Source: Solanum dulcamara (taxonomy: Eukaryota > Streptophyta > Magnoliopsida > Solanales > Solanaceae). From it: 64,000 nucleotides of DNA. The stretch lies in NCBI RefSeq assembly GCF_947179165.1, contig NC_077242.1, forward strand, positions 47,997,097 to 48,061,096, written 5' to 3'. A model generated the notes under the pieces. That model saw nothing but the letters and a program-made list of their open reading frames with translations. It was not told the origin of the DNA and made no database searches. Shown here piece by piece: positions 51,463-60,713 of this stretch (positions are counted from its first letter, which is position 1; every line of letters begins with the position of its first letter). The translations under genes were made by a program, and so were the position numbers.

Positions 51463-52963
51463 GTTCCATTCATAAGTTTTGGACATAACTCATGACTCGT
51501 GTTCACTCCTGAATTCTGTAAGTCCTAAAGTAGTTGAACTACTACCTCGAGCCTTCTATATGTTGAGTAGTGACTGAGTACGTAAGCGCCTATTTCTAAA
51601 GACTCTATAATGATAAATGTCTTTGATTGCAAAAGCTGTATAGCATTATCTTGATACAAGTCCATGATTCTTGAGACTCCGTTTGATATGGCCCTAATGG
51701 CATTTAGAGGATAATTAAGATGATGATCATTTTGATCCTCAAATGACAGTTCATGATGATTGTTATACCGAGTCTCAGATGATGAGTTAAATACATATAG
51801 TTAATCACTACTCTACTCATGCATGCTGTTCATACATCTTTCACCGAGTCCCATAAAGGGCCGGGTATGACCGAGTCCCATAAAGGGATGGGTATGATAT
51901 ATTATGACATGATTATTCACCTAGTCCCATAAAAGGCCAGGTACGACCAAATCCCATAAAGGGCCGGGTAAGACTGAGTCCCATAAAGGGCCGAGTATGA
52001 TATATGATAATATGAGCATTCAAGGAGTCTCATAAAGGGCCGGGTATGATATATGATGGTATGATTATTATGATAGTATGATTATTTATTGAGTCCCTCA
52101 CCAGAGGGACGGGTACGGCAAATATTTGCATATGATGACCTAATGAAACATTTGTGACACCGAGTCCCATGATTTGCCGGATATAGTATATAGGCATGTA
52201 TATGAAAATATAGTGATATAGTTGTAACATATGAGATGATGTTGTATACAATTGTATGACGCCTTATACAATGATATGATAACATCGAGTCCCACAGTGG
52301 GATGGGTATGATATGGGAGGATGATATACATGCCCTCATTTTATATGATGCAGGTGCAGTGATTTATTAAAAGTTATACTTGTTTCCTACACCCCTAATT
52401 ATACTGTAATCTCACTTATATTGTGTTCTGCTTTATATACTCAGTACATGTATCGGTGCTAATCCCCTTTCTTTGAAGGGTTGCGTTTCATGCCCCGTAG
52501 GTACAAATGTTCATTTTGAGGATCCACCAGCTTAGGATTTCGACTCTGCTAAGTTGGAAGCGCTCCACTGTCCCGGAGCCTAGCTTTTGATGCTGGTCTT
52601 TTGATGTATATATTTGTTTAATTCAAGAGTACAGTGGGGGCCTTATTCCACTATATGATACAACTAATACTCTTAGAGGTCTGTAGACATATGTATGTGG
52701 GTTTCTTATAAGTTTTGTCAATTGTGTCTATGCAACGCGTTGTAAATGTTTTTATATTATGCTAGCCTTATCGACTTGCTTGCCCTTTTATGATATGATA
52801 CGAATGAAAGAGGCTACATGTGCATGAAAAATCTTTGACCCATTGGGGTTTTCGGTGTGTAATATCACATTATACATAGTTTGACTTGCCTATAGCTAAT
52901 AGATACGTATATGGGGGTCCAGGTCAGAAAAAAGTCGCGGCCTACCGGGTTGGGTCATGACAG
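51463..52963 (+). mobile_element. LTR of element D, 3' part only
   Basis: Matches the last ~1.5 kb of the family-1 LTR and ends GGGTCATGACA at 52963, followed by a primer site. The first ~1.8 kb of this LTR is not present next to it. Hairpins are kept: CCCTT/AAGGG near 52465-52480 and AGTGG/CCACT at 52633-52652. Confidence 0.8.
51843..52052. repeat. Irregular CCGAGTCCCATAAAGGG repeats
   Basis: At least six copies of a GAGTCCCATAAAGGGCCGGGTA-like phrase with variable spacers. They extend into related single copies (GAGTCCCTCACCAGAGGG near 52091). The same phrase occurs singly in other family-1 LTRs, so it was amplified locally here. Confidence 0.75.
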
Positions 52964-53900
52964 AAGTGGTAATCAAAGCATTTCGTCCTCAGAGTGTCTA
53001 TAGACCATATCTAGTAGAGTCTTGTTTATCAGTGTGTTGTGCACCATACCTATAAATAGGAGGCTGTAGGACATTTAGGATATTACCTTTCTTTCATATC
53101 TAAGATCGTGCGATAGAGCCAAGTCATAAGAAATAAAATTCCTCATACTAACTTGTGATTTCAGTAGAAGGACAACATCAATAGAAGAAGGTGACTGACG
53201 ATATTGGAAATTATAAAGCACACAGGTAAGTAAAGGCACGAAAGATATATGACAGGTAAGGTATTGAAATATGATATACATGTAAAGTTAAAGATTGAAA
53301 GGAAAAGTAGACAAGTCAGTGTAACAGGTGCAGTTCAGTGGATATACGAGGTAAGTCCATTTTCATACTGTTGGTTGTAGGCACCCTGTGTGTCTGTGAA
53401 GTGCTTTGACCTGAATATATATGTTGGGTCATGACAGAAGTGGTAATCAGAGAAGTTTGTCCTCGGAGTTTCTATAGACCGTGTCTAGTAGAGTCTTATT
53501 TATCAGTGTGTTATGCATCACATCTATAGACAGGAGGCTATAGGACATTTAGGATATTACCCTTCTTTCATATCTAAGATCGCGCAATAGAGCCGAGTCA
53601 TAGGGAATGAAATTCCTTATACTAACCTATGATTTCAGTATAAGGACAACATAGATAGAAGAAAGTGACTGATGATATTGGGAGTTACGAAGCACATAGG
53701 TAAGTAAAGGCACAAAAGATATATGAAAGGTAAGGTATTGAAATACGATATAAATTTAAAGTTGAAGATTGAAAGGAAAAGTAGACAGGGATGTGTAACA
53801 GGTGCAGTTCGTGTGGACATATGAGGTAGGTCCATTTTCATACTGTTGGTTGTGGGCACCCTATGTGGCTATGATATGATGTGATATGAATATATATGTT
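52951..53900. repeat. ~473-bp tandem duplication of LTR end, primer site and leader
   Basis: The block starting TTGGGTCATGACAGAAG occurs at 52951 and again at 53424. Each copy includes the last bases of the LTR, the primer-binding region and about 450 bases of leader. The copies differ slightly, for example the primer site reads AATCAAAGC against AATCAGAG. Confidence 0.85.
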
Positions 53901-53928
53901 GTCCGTGTGAGGCATTGTTAGTATTTTC
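52964..53928 (+). mobile_element. Element D leader, truncated by element C
   Basis: A primer-site-like TGGTAATCAAAGC at 52968-52980 is followed by the leader shared with A and C. The leader is duplicated in tandem (see repeat entry). At 53928, within the phrase that reads GGCATTTTCTGCGTGCAGG in A and C, element C is inserted. The remainder of D must lie beyond the window. Short open frames here are not genes. Confidence 0.78.
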
Positions 53929-54308
53929 TGTTACACCCCGCACTCTTGAGCTCAGAACGTCTTCTTAAGTTCCTTAGATACTATCATGTGAGCCGGATAA
54001 GCTACGACACTATCAAACAACTCTAAGGAAAGAAGATTGTGATACCTCGCGAGAAGGGAGGTTGGAGATAGAGTCATAAGAATCCGGAAAGAGTTGGAGG
54101 CTAAGAAATGAGTCGTAGGACTCGATTTACCTACGTAAGACACTAAGTTAAGAGTCTTATACACTTAAGTTGCTTAAGGATATATCAAGCTTACGTAGCA
54201 CAGATTACATAGGCTCTTAAAGTAAGACGAGATTACGAACCCGCGAGGAAGGAAAAAAGACGACGCCTGGCAGTCAATGGAGGAGCGACATGTGGAAGCA
54301 CCTCAAGC

Positions 54309-54484
54309 AAGTAGGTGATGCACCTACTTAGGGTCAAGTAGGTGATGCAGCTGCTTGGGGGAGGTGGACCCCGCTGCCACATGGCAGCCCCTAATTGGCA
54401 GCATGACACGGTGGCCAATCATGGCTTGACACGTGTCATACTTAGGGGATGACACGTGCCACCCCTTGGGACCACCTATATAAG
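54309..54484 (+). promoter_or_regulatory. Element C LTR promoter
   Basis: In order: a perfect inverted repeat with arms AAGTAGGTG and CACCTACTT (54309-54329), a second degenerate unit to about 54356, the 12-bp palindrome TGACACGTGTCA (54427-54438), a second CACGTG (54453-54458) and TATATAAG (54477-54484). CACGTG is the G-box bound by plant bZIP and bHLH factors. The same order is found at 61085-61269 in the 3' LTR, where the 14-bp palindrome CTGCCACGTGGCAG (61159-61172) is intact. Actual activity cannot be judged from sequence. Confidence 0.65.
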
Positions 54485-56838
54485 TTGATATGTATCCTAA
54501 TGACTTCAGTTCATTAGCAAATTTCTAGCAGCAACGTGAGAAAACAAACCCTAAGAGCTAAGGAGAAAATTTCGACGGCTTGGGAGAAAAAAATAGGTAA
54601 GTCCCGTTTTCATTCCATAAATCAATTAATTAGCATATACTATGATGATATGGAAGTATTAGTAGTACAAAATTAGGATTTGGTGCAGCAAAAATCGGAC
54701 AGCAAGCTGCCACAATGATTCAGCACGTGAAAAAAGTGCCGAGGCACGATTTTGGCGAGTTCTAGCCAATTTCGGGAAAGGTAAGTTATTCCCCTCTAAT
54801 TTGAAGTTTATGATGTTAAATTATGGTGTATTACACACCTTATGAGCTTCTGGAAGTTGGGTAAAAGGTTTGAAAAGTTTGGCGTTCGAAATAAACGAAT
54901 TTAGAATCGCTATAGTTAAGTTGTTGTCGAAATAAGGTGTTGTGCGCGTGGGGGCTGCTGCTGGTTGTGTTGAGGCGTGTTGCAGGGTCTAAAAGTTCTC
55001 TAAATTAGGTGTGGTAGCTTCTGTTTACAGCCACATGACCCTCCGCTTTGCAATTAAAGAATTCGCGAAAGAAAGATTAAAAACTCTAGTTTTGGTATCT
55101 TAGTTTCGAGTGAATTGTTGGGGGTTTATATTGTGTAATTTTGGTCGTAATATGTATATGTATGGGCTGCTTGTTGCATTGTTGGTTGGCTTCAGTTTCT
55201 GAGGACAAGGTTGGGAATTCGGATAGGGCACATTATAGGGGAGGTGCTGCCCAATTTTCGTTAACGCCTTAACTAGTTAAGGAACTAGTCGAGAAGGCGA
55301 GCGAAGGGATGAATGTTATAAATACTCGTGGGTAGTCAAAGTTGCTGAAAATTCTAAGGTTTTTAATACCTGCATTACTTCCATGTTAAATAGGTTTTAA
55401 GGACAACGACGTGGACGTGATTAAGACAAGTCCATATGAGGTATGTGAAGCTTTCCTTTGGCGTGTTTTTGGAATAGATATGTAGAGCTATTCTTCTTTT
55501 CTTTTGGCATTTCTTAGATATAGGCTATAAATGATATTTATATGATATTTGGGATTTCATCCATTCGTAAAGCCTGAGTATGAGTCGAGACTCTCGTTTG
55601 CTTCTGGATATTAGAACTTCTGCAATAGCTGAGTTTTTGCCTTTAAGTCTTCTATGTAATGAAAATTAGTACATGTAATGCCCATTTCTCCTTTCCTTTG
55701 GAATGGCTTGATTTTAAGGGAAATGGTATATGATATAGGTTTAGAGGTAATTCCATTTACGAGCTCTGAGTGTAACTCGTGACTTGTAGTCACTCCTGAA
55801 CATCAAGAGTCTGAAAGTAGTCAAACTACTATTCTCGAGCCTGCTATATAATGAATAGTAAGTAGAGGTACTAGCTCCTCTTTTTAGAGGCTCTGAAATG
55901 ATAAATGCCATTGATTGCATGAGTTTAGTCTTTTACTAGATAAATTGTGTTTCTGATTGCATAGACTATATTTCTGATTACATAAACTGTGTGGCATTAT
56001 TCTGATGCATGTTTGTGATCCTTGAAGCCCCAACTGATGTAAGCCCTAATGACATCTAAAGGGATACCTCGGATAATTACTCCCCCAGTCTTCAGGTGAT
56101 AGTTCACTTGACTGTTTCATTGAGTCTCAGATAATGACTTAGTTGCATATGGTTTCTCACTACTCTACTCGTGCATACTATAACCCATCCTTCTTCGAGT
56201 CCCACGATGGGCTGGGAACGTTATCGTGCACAGTGTTACTACTTCTTTTACCGCATCCCGGGCAGGATGTGTATAGTTCCACGCACAAGGAGACGATGCC
56301 GTACGTGAGGTGTGATATATGTTATATGGTATGACGATACGATTATTCACCGAGTCCTGGGCCGGCTGTAATATGATAGTATATGTGGTGAAGTAAGGAA
56401 GGAACACCGAGTTCTTCCTTAGAGGGCCGGGTACGTATGTATATTATGATGGTACGCTATAGACGTACACCACTCCATTCACCGAGTCCCTCACTAAAGG
56501 GGCCGGATACTTTATGTAGGCATGCGTATGAGATTAGAGTGATACATTATGACCCTGAGCCCCGCAGTGAACCAGGTATAACACGATGATATACATGATA
56601 AGATGATACTGTATACGATGATATGATGAAATGAAATGCATTATGATACAATGATATGTGATTATGAAGTAATGATGATGACACCAAGATCACTAGAGGG
56701 CCGAGCACAGTATATGATGGTGTATAGGATTACGTGTCCTAAGGTGCAGGTACAGTATTTTGTTAATTGTTATACTTGTCCCCTGCATACCTATTTTAGT
56801 TATGATCTCAGTTACGATGTGTTATGCTTTACATACCT

Positions 56839-56876
56839 AGTACATATATCGTACTGACCCCCCTTTTCCCGGGGGG
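56839..56876 (+). promoter_or_regulatory. Conserved tandem hairpins near LTR 3' end
   Basis: AGTAC/GTACT at 56839-56855 is followed by CCCCCC/GGGGGG around TTTTCCC at 56858-56876. The second stem is maintained in other family-1 LTRs with compensating base changes. A conserved CTGCATTTCATGCCCGCAGG block, resembling a splice acceptor, follows. Confidence 0.62.
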
Positions 56877-57026
56877 CTGCATTTCATGCCCGCAGGTATA
56901 GATGTTTATTCTGGAGATCCATCAGCATAGGAGTTCCTCTCAGCTGTGTCGGAAGTGCTTCACTGTTCTGGAGCCTAAATTTTGATGCTGGTCACTTAAT
57001 GTATATATTTGTACATTTAGGGGTAC

Positions 57027-57046
57027 GGCGGGGTCCTTGTCCCGCC
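57027..57046 (+). promoter_or_regulatory. Conserved GGCGGG/CCCGCC hairpin
   Basis: A 6-bp GC stem with an 8-nt loop, about 310 bases before the LTR end. Equivalents are B (AGCGGG/CCCGCT, 5914-5933), the LTR at 51175-51194 and D (AGTGG/CCACT, 52633-52652). Confidence 0.6.
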
Positions 57047-57360
57047 ATATGTTGCGGTTACTATTCTTAGAGGTCTGTAAACATATGTGTATGTGGGTTG
57101 ATTGTGAGTTAGTTTTGATGTTGCCTATTTGATATGTTGTGAATGTTTTTGTTATAGCAGCCTTGTCGGCTTGCGTGCCCTTTCATGATATAATATGAAT
57201 GGAAGAGGCTACAGGAACATGAAAAAGTTTTAACTCATTGGAGTTTTTTTGAGTAGTATCCCCTTGTTCATAGTTCAATATGACTACAACTGATAGGTAG
57301 GTATACGGGGGTCCAGATCGGACCCCAGTCGCGGCCTACGGGGTTGGGTCGTGACAGAAG

Positions 57361-57372
57361 TGGTATTAGAGC
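57361..57372 (+). other. Primer-binding site of element C
   Basis: TGGTATTAGAGC, one base from the initiator-Met-tRNA complement, four bases after the LTR end. Confidence 0.9.
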
Positions 57373-57938
57373 AGTTCGTCCTTGGAATGTCTACAGACCG
57401 TGTCTAGTAGAGTCTTGTTTATTAGTGTGTTGTGCACCACATCTATAGACAGGAGGCTACAGGACATTTAAGATGTTAGTTTCTTTCATATCTAAGATCG
57501 TGCGATAGAGCCGAGCTATAGGAAATGAAATTCCTCATACTAACCTGCGATTTTAGCAGGAAGACAACGTCGACAGAAGAAAGTAACTGACGATATTGAA
57601 AGTTACAAAGCACGCAGGTAAGCAAAGGCATGAAGGACCTATGTCAGGTAAGGCGTTGCAATACGATTGACATATACAATTGAAAAGTGAAAGGAAAGGT
57701 AAACAGGAAAGTGTAACAGGTGCAACTCGAGTGGACAGGATCAGGAGGTGTCGTCAAATGTAGTTCTAGGTATATTATTAATCTCCTCTCTGGATGTATA
57801 TGTATTAATAGACCCAGGCTTCACCTTGTTATATATGTCTCTGTTAGCTGTCAGTATTGGGCGCCCTGTGTGGCTGCGATATAATACGATAGGAATATAT
57901 ATGATGTGTACCTTGTGAGGCTGCGATACGATATGATG

Positions 57939-57941
<3 letters not shown>

Positions 57942-58019
<78 letters not shown>
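57942..58019. repeat. (TA)n microsatellite, ~39 units
   Basis: 78 bases of alternating T and A. At the matching place element A has only a few units (near 12737), so the tract expanded in this copy or its source. Confidence 0.96.
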
Positions 58020-58023
<4 letters not shown>

Positions 58024-59130
58024 GCCCTGTGAGGCATTGTTGGCATTTTCTGCGTGCAGGTGTTGAGATAGTAAGAAATACAAAGGAAACTCTGCCCAAA
58101 TTTTCGTAGAAATAAAAAGAGAATGAGCTGTAGGGCTATAGTATGTCTTGAAACGTGGTTCTCGCAACAATGATGAGATTTGACTAAACAAGTATGGCTG
58201 ACCTCGAGAAATGAGTTAATTGCTGAATTAATGGCAATAGAAACTAGGAGATCGATATTGATATAGTAGAACGAAGTTGGAAAAGAGCTATAAGCCAAGG
58301 AAGATGACTTATAGAAGACTGATAGATCGGGATAAAACGATATGGCGAGGCTTCTTTTGAATTGATACATAGGGATAAACTATGACAAGTTATGGTTGAA
58401 GGAAGTAACGGTATGACTAAGACAAGAGTACGAGGGATAAACAATTGTGATGGATATGAAGTGTTAAGAAGACAGCTACAATTGAAAGTATAGTATGATG
58501 AAAAAGTAATAAGATATGGCCCCTACTACCACGAAATTGATATGGTTTTAAGCAGGATTAGAAATGAGCCTTAAAGCACACGACAAAGATGCAAGCTCAG
58601 GAGGCGTAAAGAAGTATGGTGTACACATGACTCCACTCTAATGATTAGTGGTATCCACTGGAATAAAGTTAGTATAATGACGAAGCTTGAAACATGAGTC
58701 ATTAAAGTATAAGTACACTCGAGTGGGGAATGTGCACCAATTATTAGCCATCGCTAATTACTGATTGGGATGAATGGAATGTGGCTTTGAGTGCACTACT
58801 ACATTACGGATACTACTCGAGTATCAATCATTAGATGAGATTCGATTCAAGATATTCCAAATATTACAGCACCCTACGATTGTGCTAGGGTTTCCTAGAA
58901 AGGCAACCTAACGTGGGGATAATTTAACAGAAGATGTAGATATGGTGCAGCCCGTTAAATATGTTGGAATAGAATCATTCGTGTGTAAATAGTAGAAGAT
59001 ATACGGAGAATGACCTAGGTACACCCTAAAAGGGGGGAAGTGGACAAAAGAAGTACAAGCGTAAAAGAAAATCAACTGATGCTATCGCATGTAAATGGGG
59101 ACGCTTAAACATCAAACGAGACCCCATAAG

Positions 59131-59237
59131 GGATGGACTTGATCATACCCAAACTGATGCACCGGATTCCGTCAAAACTCCGAAGTTAAGCGTGCTCGAA
59201 TGAGAGTAGCACTGGGATGGGTGACCCCCTGGGAAGT
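59131..59237 (+). rRNA. 5S rRNA pseudogene fragment inside element C
   Basis: About 107 bases align by eye with the plant 5S rRNA gene from near its 5' end (GATCATACC at 59141) to within roughly 15 bases of its 3' end. Recognisable parts are GCACCGGAT, AACTCCGAAGTTAAGCGTGC (containing the A-box-type element) and GGATGGGTGACC with CTGGGAAGT (the C-box region). Internal promoter elements of polymerase III thus look largely kept, while the 3' end and T-rich terminator are missing. Flanking sequence on both sides matches element A, which lacks the segment, so it is an insertion into, or template switch within, the element. 5S itself is an RNA of the large ribosomal subunit; this copy is unlikely to supply functional rRNA. 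Confidence 0.85.
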
Positions 59238-59879
59238 GAGAAAGAGAACAAAACAAGTATGACAAAAAGAGATTATAAAGGCGTGTTAGTACAATGACAC
59301 ATATAGAACAGAGTAAGCCAAGAGCAGAAAAGATTATGACTGAAATACAACGCACCTCGTGAAAATGGCACAAGAATAGTTGTGCAGCTTATGAATATTG
59401 GCATACTAAGAGCGAGGTCAAATGATTACTCGATAAAAGAAAGTCAGTAATAGCAAGGTGATTTCCATACATAGAATCTATTAAAGAAAAGTGTAAGATG
59501 ATTCGAGACAGAACTATTAAGATATAATCGGTACCAAGGAAAAAAGCCATAGCGGAGACCTGACCTTGACCGAAGGAGGTAAGCCACTAGTATAGCAACG
59601 CCAAGGAATTTTCTAGACTACTCTAAGTCCGTACACACGTTTATGTAAGGATTATAATATGATGTATGGTAAGAAAACTGGAGAAAAGATCGGAGTAAAA
59701 GAGAAAGATAGCATACCTAAGGTATTACAAGTTGGATTAAGAGGAGTTGTACAATAGATTAAGTTAAAAGAAGCATCAGCAGTCTGATAGCCTATCTCAG
59801 GGAATGGAAACCCCAACTCTGAGGTGGAAAGCAGTTAATATGTATTATAGTACGAGCTGACCTCGCATTCTAAGGAACT

Positions 59880-60663
59880 GGGAGTTCATACGGGCTATGG
59901 TAGATGGGATGACAGAATTAACCTGTTCCCCTCCAATTAGGAAGGCATATTCAGCTGAGGGTTCTGCGAAATGACATAGTAGGGAAACAATAAGATTTCA
60001 CGGAGTCCCCACATCTGTTATCTCAGATAGAAAAGTTCAATTTACAGCTAACTACTGGAAATCATTTCGAAAGGGATTGAGGAACCCAGATGAATCTTAG
60101 TATGACATTTTTCCCTTTGATTAAGGGACAGGCCCAGATGTGATCCACTAAATTATTGATAAAGTAAAGCTTATTCCGGGACAAGATATCGATTAGCAGC
60201 CGAAAGTTGGCAAGAAGGGGATACATTGATCCTTCGCAGGGCATTTTTAGAATAGATAAAGCTGCCTATGAGTGGGACCTACCTTCTGATTTGAAACAAT
60301 ACATTCAGCTTTCACAGATCAATGCTCCGCAGGAATGGGAACGACACTCCCAGAATATTTCCCGTAGAGGAGGTCCACGTAACAGGGAGTTATCCTACGA
60401 GGGGCAACCTATCTCCATCTGGGATCAACAGATTAAACAGGTTGCGAACTAAGGACATAGCTTCCGTCAAGGTACTGTGGCGGAATAAGAATCGTGAAGA
60501 TATAAACTGGGAGGTTGAAAAGGACATGAAACACAAGTGTCCGTACCTATTCCCAATGTCTACGGATAGCCCCAGTCTTGGAACTCGTATATTAATTACT
60601 TGGATAAAAATGTATGTCATTCCAGTAGAAAGGAATCTCCCTATGATCCGTATAAAGTCTTAA
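59880..60663 (+). pseudogene. Integrase and chromodomain relic of element C
   Basis: Several frames give an integrase core remnant (about 59890-60120) and a C-terminal module starting near 60207 (DKAAYEWDLPSD, INAPQEWERH). A frame change at about 60440 follows, then TKDIASVKVLWRNKNREDIN and WEVEKDMKHKCPYLFP, a chromodomain-type chromovirus ending. Stops and frameshifts make it non-coding. It corresponds piece by piece to the relic in element A at 14985-15740. Confidence 0.82.
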
Positions 60664-60699
60664 GGAAAGTTTTATTCAACATTCGGGGACGAATGTTCT

Positions 60700-60713
60700 A
60701 AAGGGGGGAAGGA
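60700..60713 (+). other. Polypurine tract of element C
   Basis: AAAGGGGGGAAGGA directly precedes the 3' LTR and is identical to that of element A. Confidence 0.93.

Larger units (their letters stand above)
53929..57356 (+). mobile_element. Element C 5' LTR
   Basis: 3428 bases from TGTTACACCCC to GGGTCGTGACA. The blocks are a promoter with G-box palindromes and TATATAAG (54427-54484), a leader with GGTAAGT donors near 54596 and 54779, a possible acceptor (TTGGCTTCAG) near 55196, GAGTCCC...GGGCCGG phrases (56190-56700), and hairpins at 56858-56876 and 57027-57046. No protein is encoded. Confidence 0.93.
57357..60713 (+). mobile_element. Element C internal region
   Basis: The leader and purine-rich middle are collinear with element A. 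Differences are a 78-bp (TA)n tract, a 5S-like segment and loss of a few hundred bases around 58470. The 209-residue minus-strand open frame at 57741-58370 is held open by the TA tract (repeating Tyr-Ile) and is not a gene. Integrase and chromodomain relics lie at the 3' end. Confidence 0.82.

Noticed and set aside
57741..58370. 209-residue minus-strand open frame with long Tyr-Ile run
   Set aside because: Kept open by a (TA)n tract in a non-coding internal region; absent in collinear element A.
59131..59237. Functional 5S rRNA gene
   Set aside because: The last ~15 bases and the T-rich terminator are missing, several changes are present, and it is embedded in a retrotransposon.
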